This document shows positions 1-7,989 of a stretch of DNA of 14,407 nucleotides, in pieces. Every line of letters begins with the position of its first letter. Position 1 is the stretch's first letter. The position numbers and the translations under genes are program-made. Under the pieces are notes generated by a model that worked only from the letters and a program-made list of their open reading frames with translations, had not been told where the DNA came from and did not search any database. This stretch comes from Planctomycetaceae bacterium. Lineage in GTDB: Bacteria > Planctomycetota > Planctomycetia > Pirellulales > Thermoguttaceae. Location: positions 1-14,407 of the forward strand of contig JAIRYX010000048.1 in the NCBI GenBank assembly GCA_031267635.1, in the 5' to 3' direction.

Positions 1-28
1 TTTTTCAGGGACGACTATATACACGACC

Positions 29-598
29 TCATAAAAGGTAGTATTGTTTTTTTATTGCCATGTATGCATAATCTCTAGATGACTCATCATCTGAATAAAC
101 CACGATAAATTCTAAAAAACTTTTAAAAGTTAATTTTTGCTCTTGAGAAAGTAAACTCCTATGTCTTATTGTATGATTTCGGCTTTCAATTAAGTGATTT
201 TTGTTTTCTTCTGACGGCGTTTGGGAATATTCATCCTCCAAATATGAAATGACATCACAAGAAATTTCAGAAACAGTTTGTTCCATTAACACCAAAGATA
301 CATCAGGGGTTTCTGTGTTCAACAAGAATTCCAATGTGTATGTCATATATGCCGGAATAATCCAGCGATAAAATTGCGGGGTGCCAAAACAGAGTATGCT
401 ACTATTTTTTTTCTTTTCCATAATACCAAGCGGAATATCTCGCCAAGAACAATGGGACAAAGTTGTGTCTAAAAAATCTTCCAAGTCAAAGTAATCCTCT
501 CCTGAAGAAAGAATCCTCCCATCTTCAGGATATACTATCCCATAAAATGCTTCTGCAATTTCTGCTTGAACCTGTGTTCTTTTACTTTCTTTTGACAT
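29..598 (-). CDS. DUF6714-like hypothetical protein, 189 aa
   Basis: Function is unknown. The layout resembles what I recall of the DUF6714 family. An N-terminal helix with an I-A-E-A-F core is followed by a YPEDGRI stretch (about residues 12-30). A W-R-D-I-P-L motif lies near residue 53. A segment reading FGTPQFYRWIIPAYMTYTLE follows at about 71-90. Near the C-terminus L-S-Q-E-Q-K and K-S-F-L-E-F-I lead into an acidic stretch. There is no signal peptide or transmembrane segment, so it is probably cytoplasmic. The start is well supported: on the minus strand AAGGAGAA lies a few bases before the ATG. Two overlapping palindromes sit just upstream (620-635). Proteins of this type often occur as scattered accessory genes, and nothing nearby suggests a partner. 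The family match is from memory of the pattern, not a search. Confidence 0.8.
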   Translation of the reverse strand: MSKESKRTQVQAEIAEAFYGIVYPEDGRILSSGEDYFDLEDFLDTTLSHCSWRDIPLGIMEKKKNSSILCFGTPQFYRWIIPAYMTYTLEFLLNTETPDVSLVLMEQTVSEISCDVISYLEDEYSQTPSEENKNHLIESRNHTIRHRSLLSQEQKLTFKSFLEFIVVYSDDESSRDYAYMAIKKQYYLL

Positions 599-981
599 AA
601 TTTTTCTCCTTATTTGATTGTTAATTAACGTTAATATTGATTGAATGGAGTAACTTTGTTTAGGAGACCTTATTTTCTAGTGGGGTAAGTGCGTTAAATT
701 GTTCTTGGGCACTTAAAGCGTGGAACGACTATACTCATTGCACTTGAGTTTTCGGTTTTATGGATGGAGTTCAAACTGGATTTTACGGTATAACGATGCC
801 AATGAAAACCGAAATTTCAAGGGCAAAAAGTATACAAAGTTCCTTAAATTCCCTTGATATGAAAATGTCAAATTTATAGGTATTTTATATTGAAATAATG
901 TCAAGTGAAATTACGTGGCTTTGTACTACGCTCCATGCATAATCACACCGCGGACTGCATTGAGACACTGCGTAGCATGAG
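599..981. other. Non-coding region with a long stem-loop (743-821)
   Basis: No convincing gene is present. The clearest structure is a stem of CTTGA (743-747) with TCAAG (817-821), a 2x2 internal loop, then TTTCGGTTTT (750-759) with AAAACCGAAA (805-814), closing a 45-nt loop. A competing helix, CAAGGG (818-823) with CCCTTG (851-856), would use part of the same strand. A third small inverted repeat, TAAGTGC (686-692) with GCACTTA (709-715), lies nearer the gene. A 21-nt motif at 908-928 recurs with two mismatches at 13661-13681. This could be a structured leader, a small RNA or a decayed repeat. No T-tract marks it as a terminator. Confidence 0.4.
620..635. promoter_or_regulatory. Overlapping palindromes upstream of the DUF6714-like gene
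   Basis: GTTAATTAAC (620-629) and ATTAACGTTAAT (624-635) are both perfect palindromes and overlap by six bases. They lie 22-37 bases upstream of the start codon at 598, where an operator or promoter-proximal protein-binding site would be expected. No regulator is encoded nearby. AT-rich palindromes this short can arise by chance. Confidence 0.25.
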
Positions 982-1635
982 TTAATAAGACGGCGTATTA
1001 GTAAAAGGCGAAGAGGGAACGCCGATAGAGCCGGAATTTTGTAAGTGATCCGTTGTCACTTGATAATCGTAACCGTCTGTGGAATAAGGGTTTGAGTTGA
1101 TTAAAAAGCTGTCGCTGTTCAAACTATCGCTTTGTGTCGGCGGCGACAGAATGGGATTGATTGTTCCAACAGCGTTTCCATTATCGACACGAAATGTCGC
1201 GTTGGCTTGGGCTTCTCGCCGCATTCCCTCGGCGCGTTCCACTAATTCATCTTGCGTAATTGTTCGTGCCGGTTTCAGTTGAAAATCAATTTGTTTTGTA
1301 TCCGTAATCTCTTGCGGGAAAAGGATTTCTGAAAAAAAGTCAATTCCGGGCAATTCATACCAAGGCGCGCGAATTTTGCGGTATTCCGTCGTTGTTTCAT
1401 ACCCTTCTTTGACAACAGTAAATTCCATCGTTCCATAATGCGTAAAGTGACAAGCCAGCGGCGTGCGTCCAATCGGTTCTTTGTTGATATAGACCATCGC
1501 TCCGCTGATCGGCACTTGTGAACTTCCCTCAGGGAAAGCACGAACAAACATGCGCCGACGTACACAACCACTTTGAATACAAAGGATTACGACAAAAAAA
1601 ACAATCAAAAAGAAAAAGAGTTTTTTGGGAGACAT
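982..1635 (-). CDS. PEGA-domain lipoprotein
   Basis: Probably a membrane-anchored lipoprotein with an extracytoplasmic PEGA domain. PEGA domains are small beta-sandwich modules linked to cell-envelope or surface functions; no enzymatic role is implied. Residues 1-24 form a lipoprotein signal: lysines at 4-5, a very hydrophobic core, then Q-S-G-C with Cys24 as the likely lipidation site. The PEGA domain is at about 41-90, including VYINKEPIGRTPL and a KEGYETTTEY stretch. The following PWYELPGIDFFSEILFP (91-107) is a tail I associate with a recurrent planctomycete lipoprotein family. The last 60 or so residues are rich in Ser, Asn, Pro and Thr and probably disordered. There is no clear Shine-Dalgarno sequence, but the start fits the signal peptide. 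It is divergent from the cytochrome gene and shares a 236-bp intergenic region with it. Confidence 0.85.
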   Translation of the reverse strand: MSPKKLFFFLIVFFVVILCIQSGCVRRRMFVRAFPEGSSQVPISGAMVYINKEPIGRTPLACHFTHYGTMEFTVVKEGYETTTEYRKIRAPWYELPGIDFFSEILFPQEITDTKQIDFQLKPARTITQDELVERAEGMRREAQANATFRVDNGNAVGTINPILSPPTQSDSLNSDSFLINSNPYSTDGYDYQVTTDHLQNSGSIGVPSSPFTNTPSY

Positions 1636-1796
1636 TTTAATGGGACGTCAAAAAAACAAAGTTTTTGCACAATAGACAAAATATATTCCGATGAAGTATA
1701 ACAACTTTTTTATTTTGAAACTACAGGAATTTTGGAACTTTTATGAGATTTTTTGCCGCAAATACACAAAATTGCCCTTTGATATTATAGTAAGAC

Positions 1797-1825
1797 TTGT
1801 TCTCTCAAAACATTTTATTTATAAT
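1797..1825 (+). promoter_or_regulatory. Predicted sigma70-type promoter of the HzsA-related gene
   Basis: TTGTTC (1797-1802) and TATAAT (1820-1825) are separated by exactly 17 bases, a near-consensus housekeeping promoter. Transcription would start near 1832, giving a leader of about 40 bases with AAAGGAA at 1856-1862 before the ATG at 1872. This placement argues against the alternative TTG start at 1797, which would lie upstream of the transcript. Confidence 0.55.
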
Positions 1826-1871
1826 AATCACACTTCCCCAAATTCTAAAAATCCTAAAGGAACCCTCCCGC

Positions 1872-4706
1872 ATGTTACGAACCTGCCTGACCGTATCGTT
1901 ATTCTTGTTTTTATCTGCCGTATCTTTTTCTGCCGAGCTGACGCCGGAATCTCCGATTGTTCAGGAGTGGATGCGGCAGGACGGACGTACAGCCGCACCG
2001 GACGCTGATTATATCCAGTCATGTCAAAAACGGCGGGATAAGCGGTTGAAAACATTGAAAAACGCTTTTCCAAAAATCATTTTTGCTAAACATTTTGATC
2101 TCGGTGGTTCGCATTACGCATACACAGAAGCACAAAGCGATGCGCAGGCAGAACGAAATTTTGTGCCGGGAACCGCTTTGTGTCTTCTTGAATTGAATGA
2201 CGACGGCGAATATTCGAACCGGACATTGATTGACGATCCTAACGGCATCATTCGCGATCCGGCGGTTTCTTACGATGGAAAAACGATTGTTTTCGCTTGG
2301 AAAAAATCGGATTTTCTCGACGATTACCATCTTTACAGTTATGACGTTGCGTCGGGAAATATTCGTCAACTGACGTTCGGTTTGGGCTATGCCGATTATG
2401 AGCCGTGTCTTCTTCCCAACGGCGACATTATTTTTAACTCCACCCGATGCGTACAAATTGTTGATTGTTGGTGGACGGAAGTGTCCAATCTTTACCGATG
2501 CGACAAAGACGGGCGTTTTCTCCGGCGGCTTTCTTTCGATCAAGTGCATACGAATTTTCCGAGCGTTCTCGAAGATGGGCGTATTGTTTACACACGATGG
2601 GATTATAATGATCGCGGTCAGATTTTCCCGCAAGGATTATTTCAAATGAATCCCGACGGCACGGCGCAAACGGAATATTATGGCAATAATTCATGGTTTC
2701 CGACAACGCTATTGCACGCGCGCGGCATTCCGAACGGCGGCGGAAAACTGGTTGCCGTGTTTTCTGGACATCATAATCGTCAATACGGAAAACTTGGAAT
2801 CATCGACGTTACGAAAGGTCGGCAGGAAAATTCGGGAACGCAACTGATCGCGCCGATTCGTGAAACGAAAGCCGACCGCATTGACGCTTGGGGACAACAA
2901 GGCGACCGATTCGCGTTTCCTTATCCGATCAATGAGCATGAATTTCTCGCGGGATACAATCCCAATCCAAACGCAGGACATACAACAACGACGCCCTTTG
3001 GTATTTATTGGATTGATGAAAGCGGTCAACGCGAATTATTAGCGTATGATTCGGCAATTTCATCGCATCAACCGGTTCCGCTTGCCGCACGCGCCGCGCC
3101 GTATGAACGGACAATAAGAGTAAATAACGACGCGAATTACGGCACGTTCACACTTCAGGATGTTTACGCCGGACCGGGTTTGCAGGGAATCGAACGCGGA
3201 ACAGCTAAAACGCTTCGTGTTATCGCGCTGGAATTTCGCAGCGTTGGTATCGGAAGTAACCACAACGTTGGTCCGGCGGGCAGCGCGATGATCAGTACGC
3301 CGATTTCTATCGGAAACGGAACGTGGGATGTGAAAATTCCGTTGGGAGACACGCCGATTTATGAAGACGGCTCGGCAAGTTTTCTTGTTCCGGCAAAAAC
3401 GCCGCTCTATTTTCAAATTTTAGACGAAAACGGACACGCCATCCAAACGATGCGATCTTGGTCAACATTGCAGCCGGGCGAAGTTTTTTCATGTATCGGT
3501 TGCCATGAAGATAAAAATACGACGCTTTCCGCTCCTTCGCAAACGATTGCTCTTCAAAAAGGAGCGCAGCCGCTGAAACCGTTTTACGGTAAGCCGCGCG
3601 GATTTAATTTCGATAGAGAAATTCAACCGATTCTCGATAAACATTGCGTAGAATGTCATAACGACGCTCAAAGAAAACCGGATTTTGCTCATACAAAATC
3701 TGCTGATGTTTCATCCGATGAAACCGTTGCGTTCAGTTTAAAAGGTGGTAAAGTTGAAGATTTACACGCAAAACGTTATTGGTCGCTTTCTTATTTGAAT
3801 CTGACAAATTATCAGGCGGAGAGCGGCGGAGTTTTTTCCGGCAGACAAACGCCGGTCGTGAATTGGATCAACGTTCAAGAATCGCCCGCGATGTTGCCGC
3901 CGTATCAATCCGGCGCGGCAAAAAGCGGTTTGATGAAAATGCTTGATCCGAAACTTGCGGCTGACGGAAAAACGCACTCCGACGTGAAACTCACGCGCGA
4001 AGAACTCGACAAAATGGCGGCTTGGATTGATTTACTTGTTCCCGCTTACGGCGATTACAAAGAAGGAAACCTCTGGGACGAAAGAGAATTACAAAAACAC
4101 GCTTATTACGAAATCAAACGCCGCGACATGCGCGAATTGGACGCCGTAAATCATTTGCAGTTGATTTCTTATTTGAAAGACGGCAAATTGCCAATTCCGG
4201 CGCAGGAACAGAATGTTTATAGAAATCTCGCGTTGAATCCCGGTGCGACAGACGTGAAATCCAACGAAAAAACGGCGAATTTTCCCGCCGCGTCAAGTAA
4301 CAGCGTTTATAAAAGTCTGAAAGAATTTGCCGCGTCGAATTGTCTTGACGGCAAAATGGATAACAAAGGACACGGCGCAAAGTTTCCGAGTTGGGGACCG
4401 GATAACCTTTCTGAAAAATCGCTTTGGTGGCAAGTTGATTTTGGAAAGCCGGTCAAAGCCGATCAAATTGCGATTGTTATTCGCGCCGATTTCCCGCATG
4501 ACACTTATTGGAAAGAATGTACTATCGAATGTTCCAATGGCTTCACGAAAAAAATTGCGTTACGAAGAACGACAGACAAACAAATTTTCACCTTTCCGGT
4601 ACAAGATAACGTCACATGGCTGCGTCTGACGAATTTTGTTCCTGAACAAGAAAACGTTTGGGCGGCGTTGACTGAAGTTGAAGTTTATGGAATTGATGCG
4701 GAATGA
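1872..4706 (+). CDS. Secreted HzsA-related dihaem c-type cytochrome with beta-propeller and discoidin-like tail
   Basis: A 944-residue exported protein resembling the HzsA-related proteins common in non-anammox planctomycetes. Residues 1-21 are a Sec signal peptide ending S-F-S-A. From about 80 to 330 there are TolB/PD40-type propeller blades, such as YDGKTIVFAW and DGRIVYTRWD. A middle beta-rich region follows. Two haem c motifs come next, CIGCH (541-545) and CVECH (592-596), in a pattern typical of planctomycete cytochrome domains (REIQPILDKHCVECH). A discoidin/F5-8C-like beta-sandwich ends the protein (about 783-942; WWQVDFGKPVKADQIAIVI). Known HzsA carries one haem in its middle domain and one near the C-terminus; here both motifs lie close together, so the hydrazine synthase active site is not evident and anammox should not be inferred. 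A periplasmic redox or carbohydrate-binding role is a guess. The chosen ATG has AAAGGAA nine bases upstream and begins the signal peptide; an upstream TTG at 1797 is less likely. Confidence 0.9.
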   Translation: MLRTCLTVSLFLFLSAVSFSAELTPESPIVQEWMRQDGRTAAPDADYIQSCQKRRDKRLKTLKNAFPKIIFAKHFDLGGSHYAYTEAQSDAQAERNFVPGTALCLLELNDDGEYSNRTLIDDPNGIIRDPAVSYDGKTIVFAWKKSDFLDDYHLYSYDVASGNIRQLTFGLGYADYEPCLLPNGDIIFNSTRCVQIVDCWWTEVSNLYRCDKDGRFLRRLSFDQVHTNFPSVLEDGRIVYTRWDYNDRGQIFPQGLFQMNPDGTAQTEYYGNNSWFPTTLLHARGIPNGGGKLVAVFSGHHNRQYGKLGIIDVTKGRQENSGTQLIAPIRETKADRIDAWGQQGDRFAFPYPINEHEFLAGYNPNPNAGHTTTTPFGIYWIDESGQRELLAYDSAISSHQPVPLAARAAPYERTIRVNNDANYGTFTLQDVYAGPGLQGIERGTAKTLRVIALEFRSVGIGSNHNVGPAGSAMISTPISIGNGTWDVKIPLGDTPIYEDGSASFLVPAKTPLYFQILDENGHAIQTMRSWSTLQPGEVFSCIGCHEDKNTTLSAPSQTIALQKGAQPLKPFYGKPRGFNFDREIQPILDKHCVECHNDAQRKPDFAHTKSADVSSDETVAFSLKGGKVEDLHAKRYWSLSYLNLTNYQAESGGVFSGRQTPVVNWINVQESPAMLPPYQSGAAKSGLMKMLDPKLAADGKTHSDVKLTREELDKMAAWIDLLVPAYGDYKEGNLWDERELQKHAYYEIKRRDMRELDAVNHLQLISYLKDGKLPIPAQEQNVYRNLALNPGATDVKSNEKTANFPAASSNSVYKSLKEFAASNCLDGKMDNKGHGAKFPSWGPDNLSEKSLWWQVDFGKPVKADQIAIVIRADFPHDTYWKECTIECSNGFTKKIALRRTTDKQIFTFPVQDNVTWLRLTNFVPEQENVWAALTEVEVYGIDAE

Positions 4707-4725
4707 AGAAAATATTCAAACCCAA

Positions 4726-4841
4726 TAACTATTCAGTCGAGGCACGGTTTTAAGTAAAATCTGGGCGAAATTTTACTAATTTTGAGGTAACTATTCAATT
4801 GCCCTGTGTGGATTTATTGGGGTTGATTGACTGAATAGTTA
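4726..4841. mobile_element. MITE-like element, 116 bp with 13-bp perfect terminal inverted repeats
   Basis: TAACTATTCAGTC (4726-4738) and GACTGAATAGTTA (4829-4841) are perfect inverted repeats bounding 116 bp with no coding capacity. The trinucleotide CAA flanks both sides (4723-4725 and 4842-4844), consistent with a 3-bp target duplication, although three bases can match by chance. An internal partial copy, TAACTATTCA, starts at 4788. The same 13-mer recurs exactly at 10464-10476, and a one-mismatch version occurs at 8969-8981. A non-autonomous element mobilised by an unseen transposase is the simplest reading. Confidence 0.5.
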
Positions 4842-4852
4842 CAAAATATAAA
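4823..4852 (+). promoter_or_regulatory. Candidate promoter of the PilMN-PilOP operon
   Basis: TTGATT (4823-4828) and TATAAA (4847-4852) are spaced by 18 bases. The -35 box partly overlaps the right end of the MITE-like element, so the insertion may supply part of the promoter. The resulting leader would contain a weak hairpin, AACATTC (4871-4877) with GAATGTT (4883-4889). The surroundings are AT-rich, which raises the chance of a false match. Confidence 0.35.
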
Positions 4853-4939
4853 AATTCTAAAATAATATCAAACATTCTCTGTGAATGTTGGGGTATTTTT
4901 AGAAATACACTTCAATCAATGCTCTGGCAATTTTTATCC

Positions 4940-6862
4940 ATGACACAATTTCTCGCGGTTGACTGGGACGGCATCGAAATTCGGGCGGTTTTGGCGGCTT
5001 CACAACGTGGTTCAATCAAAGTTTTCAAAGCGGAATCCATACCGCTGGAGTTTCGAGAGAGTACGGAAAATTCGCCCTCGCAAGCGGACGTCGGACAATC
5101 ATTGAAAACGCTGCTCAAGCGGTGCGAGATTCCGAAATCGCGGTTCTTGCTTGGTTTGAATCGGGAATCAATCGAAATGTTGACTTTTCCGCTTCCAAAA
5201 GCCAAACCGGAAGAGCTGCCCGATTTAGTCAAGAATCAGGTGTTACGTGATTCGCCGAGTTTTTCGGAGAATCAGCCGTTGGATTTTGTGACATATCCGT
5301 CGTCCGAAGGCGATTCGATTCGCACAATCGCCGCGACCATTTCTCGCGCTCAACTCCGAGAATACCGCAGCATTGCTCAAACCGCCGGGCTTCGCGCGAA
5401 ACGGATTGAATTTCGTCTTCTCGCACTCGCCGAATTGTATTTGCGTTCCAACGTTGCGGACAACGCGCCGCGTCTGCTCGTTCAATGTACTGCGGACGAA
5501 ATCGACATGATCGTCGTTGCTGAAAGTCATGTCGTTTTTGTTCGGTCGATTCGCCTGCCGGAATCGCTTGGCGGCGAGGACAAAATGTCGCGTATCGCGG
5601 CGGAAATCACGCGGACAATTGCGGTTTCCCGACAAGATTTGGAAGGTGCAACGCTTGAAAAAATTATCATTTTCGGCGATTCGGAAGAGTATCAATTCTT
5701 GCAGGAACGGCTGACCGATCAGGAATTGAACGCGCAGATTCTCAATCCGTTTCGGCTCAGTTGCGTGCAGATTCCCGCGCGGGCGAAAATCACCGGGGCG
5801 GAAGTGTCGCCGGGACATTACGCCGCGCTGCTCGGTATGATTTTAAGCGAACAATCAAAATCGCCGACCCGCATCGACTTTTTGCATACGCGGGAAAAAC
5901 CGCAACCGCTCAATATCGCGCGGTTTATCGTATTATTTATGCTGCTGGTCGGCATTATCGGCTACGGCGCGTACGCATGGAATAGCCGCGTGTTGAAACA
6001 AATGGAAAATCAATTGACAAACTTGACCGACGACGTAAAAAAATTGCAGGCGGAATATGGACAACTTAACCCGGAATACGTGCAGCTTTATTCGGCGGCG
6101 ACGTGGGAAAACCAGCAATTGATTTGGCTGGACGAACTGCGGGATATTTCCGTGCGGTTGCCGCCCGAACAGGATCTGATGATTACCAGAATGCAGTACA
6201 GCTCCGGGCAACGTTTTAATAATCAAACGTGCGGCGCGATTGATTTGACGGGAAGAATCCGTGATTTGAACGTGCTGGCGCTTATCAAACGAACATTCGA
6301 CAGCGACCGTTATCATTACGTTCAGATCCTCGCGCAGCAACCGAATCAACGCGGCGGCGGTTATCCGTATTCGTTTTCAATTCGCATTTACACGTTCCGG
6401 CAGCCGCCGCAAATATTTGTGCAGCGTCTGACGCCGGAACTTCAGCGGTTGTCGCGCACGATGCCGGACTTGCCCCAAGCGGAAACGAACCCCGTTTCAC
6501 AACAAACGCAAAATAGTCAAGCAACTCCGCAGGATAGTAACACTGTTTCGGAAGTGTTGCCGAACTTGCCGCCGCAACAAACCGCGCCGGAGCCGCCGAA
6601 ATTGAAACATATTTATCCGCCGCAGTACGTGCCGAACCTTACCGCTCCGGCACAAACGATTTGGCGTCATGTGTTGCCCGCGCGTTATGTTCCGCAGCAG
6701 GCGAAAGAGGAAAATAATCAGGAAACGCCGCAAACCCCGGCGGTAAAACATGTTTATCCGGGCGGGTATCTTATGAAAGACGCGCTGATGAAACAAACGC
6801 AGTCGGAAATCTCTGTGGAGAAAGAAGATTCTATTGAGAAAAAGGAAGGAGCAAGACCATGA
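4940..6862 (+). CDS. PilM-PilN-like fusion protein (type IV pilus / type II secretion inner-membrane platform)
   Basis: A 640-residue protein combining two platform components. Residues 1 to about 300 resemble the actin-like cytoplasmic PilM/GspL domain: it opens FLAVDWDGIEIRAVLA and has a PilM-type segment FPLPKAKPEELPDLVKNQV. A single transmembrane helix lies at about 329-347 (FIVLFMLLVGIIGYGAYAW), followed by a coiled coil and a PilN-like periplasmic domain to about 490. The remainder is Pro/Gln-rich and contains three copies of a short motif: KHIYPPQYV (556-564), RHVLPARYV (576-584) and KHVYPGGYL (603-611). The start at 4940 is chosen because the actin-like fold begins there; an in-frame ATG at 4919 would add seven residues, and neither has a clear Shine-Dalgarno site. 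Its stop overlaps the next start (ATGA), so the two genes are translationally coupled. Expected role: anchoring the assembly ATPase to the pilus or secretion machinery. No ATPase, secretin or pilin gene is in the window. Confidence 0.75.
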   Translation: MTQFLAVDWDGIEIRAVLAASQRGSIKVFKAESIPLEFRESTENSPSQADVGQSLKTLLKRCEIPKSRFLLGLNRESIEMLTFPLPKAKPEELPDLVKNQVLRDSPSFSENQPLDFVTYPSSEGDSIRTIAATISRAQLREYRSIAQTAGLRAKRIEFRLLALAELYLRSNVADNAPRLLVQCTADEIDMIVVAESHVVFVRSIRLPESLGGEDKMSRIAAEITRTIAVSRQDLEGATLEKIIIFGDSEEYQFLQERLTDQELNAQILNPFRLSCVQIPARAKITGAEVSPGHYAALLGMILSEQSKSPTRIDFLHTREKPQPLNIARFIVLFMLLVGIIGYGAYAWNSRVLKQMENQLTNLTDDVKKLQAEYGQLNPEYVQLYSAATWENQQLIWLDELRDISVRLPPEQDLMITRMQYSSGQRFNNQTCGAIDLTGRIRDLNVLALIKRTFDSDRYHYVQILAQQPNQRGGGYPYSFSIRIYTFRQPPQIFVQRLTPELQRLSRTMPDLPQAETNPVSQQTQNSQATPQDSNTVSEVLPNLPPQQTAPEPPKLKHIYPPQYVPNLTAPAQTIWRHVLPARYVPQQAKEENNQETPQTPAVKHVYPGGYLMKDALMKQTQSEISVEKEDSIEKKEGARP

Positions 6863-7839
6863 GAAACGGGCGGAATGTTCTTTTTTTAATCGCATTTTTG
6901 ATTTTCGGCGCCGGTTACGGCGGATATTGGGCTTATCAAACGCAAGTGCGCGAACCACGCGCTCAACTTGCCGCCGAAATTGCCAAAGTTGAGAAAGCCA
7001 AAGCCGATTTTGAGCAAGCCATTCAGTATCAAAACGCGCAAATCCAATTGCTGACGCAGCAAAATTTGCGGTATCGTTCTCTTCCGAAATCGCCGACGGA
7101 CGCGAGCAATTTGTATCATCGGTGGTTGCTTGAGGCGGCGCAATATTGGGGATTTGAAAATCTGTCCGTTGACCGTCGAAACATGCAAACGCTACGGTTC
7201 GGACGAGTTTTTCCGTATCAGTTGCGGGCGAGAGTGTCGATGGATCAGTTGAGCCGGTTTTTGTATGAATTTTATTGGTCGCCGTTTCTTCATCAAATTA
7301 CGCTTCTTAAAATTGAGCCGATTGTCAAACAAGAGGAAGAGAACAACGACGCGGAAGAAAACAATTTGAATAACGCGAATTTTGTTGCCGTCACAATGAA
7401 CATCGAGGGCTTGAGCATTCCGTCGCTAACCGACCGCAACGCACCTTATCCGCTGATGAACACGCTGCCCGAAGGTTATTGGCGGCGGCTGTCGAGCGGT
7501 TTACCGGAAACCTACACCGAACCGATTGACTCGCGGAATCTGCTGCAATTTCAGCGCGGCGTTGTGGACGCTTCGGATTTTACGCGGCTGACTGCAATCA
7601 ACTCCATTAACGGCGTACCGGAAATCTGGTTGACCAATCAATTAGAAGACAACCGACTGATTAAAATCAAGCTGAATCAGGAAATCCGTATCGGCTCGTT
7701 TTTCGGAAAAGCGATAGAAATTTTCGGCGAAGACGTCGTTTTTGAAACCACCGGCACAAACGCTCGTCCGGCTGTCCGATGGATCGTCTCGCTCGGCGAA
7801 TCGCTCCAAAACGCAATGGCTGTGCCGGGAGAGAAGTAA
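6859..7839 (+). CDS. PilO-like inner-membrane protein with a PilP-like C-terminal domain
   Basis: A 326-residue partner of the preceding gene. A single transmembrane helix (about residues 7-26) is followed by a coiled coil (about 32-70) and an alpha/beta domain around 85-190 (RARVSMDQLSRFLYEFYW, then ITLLKIEPI). This is the PilO/GspM layout: short cytoplasmic N-terminus, one membrane helix, coiled coil, ferredoxin-like periplasmic domain. The C-terminus (about 239-315) contains GVPEIWLTNQLEDN, then IKLNQEIRIGSFFGKAIEIF. This resembles the small beta domain of PilP/GspC, which normally links the platform to the secretin. The start is firm: AGGAAGGAGC precedes the ATG, which overlaps the upstream stop by four bases. 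The PilO assignment is moderately secure; the PilP-like tail is inferred from pattern only. Confidence 0.7.
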   Translation: MRNGRNVLFLIAFLIFGAGYGGYWAYQTQVREPRAQLAAEIAKVEKAKADFEQAIQYQNAQIQLLTQQNLRYRSLPKSPTDASNLYHRWLLEAAQYWGFENLSVDRRNMQTLRFGRVFPYQLRARVSMDQLSRFLYEFYWSPFLHQITLLKIEPIVKQEEENNDAEENNLNNANFVAVTMNIEGLSIPSLTDRNAPYPLMNTLPEGYWRRLSSGLPETYTEPIDSRNLLQFQRGVVDASDFTRLTAINSINGVPEIWLTNQLEDNRLIKIKLNQEIRIGSFFGKAIEIFGEDVVFETTGTNARPAVRWIVSLGESLQNAMAVPGEK

Positions 7840-7989
7840 AAGACAAGTGTGAAAGGCAAGCGTAAAGCATTGCCCGCTACCAATTTTCTTTTGAAAACTC
7901 CTGCCCCAAAAGCCCCAAGAGCTCCCGGTGACTCAATTATCTCTTTCGCGCTCGCCGAGCTGCCTCGTGTGGTTGCCGGATAATCCATC

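Noticed and set aside
2019..2633. 204-codon minus-strand frame inside the cytochrome gene
   Set aside because: It lies wholly within the HzsA-related gene, whose frame shows a signal peptide, propeller repeats and haem motifs. No signal supports the antisense frame.
1872..4706. Hydrazine synthase and an anammox organism
   Set aside because: Only general HzsA-like architecture is present, with the haem motifs in a different arrangement and no other anammox genes. HzsA-related proteins occur widely in other planctomycetes.
7853..7881. Terminator hairpin after the PilO-like gene
   Set aside because: GGCAA/TTGCC gives only a 5-bp stem with mismatches inside and no T-tract after it.
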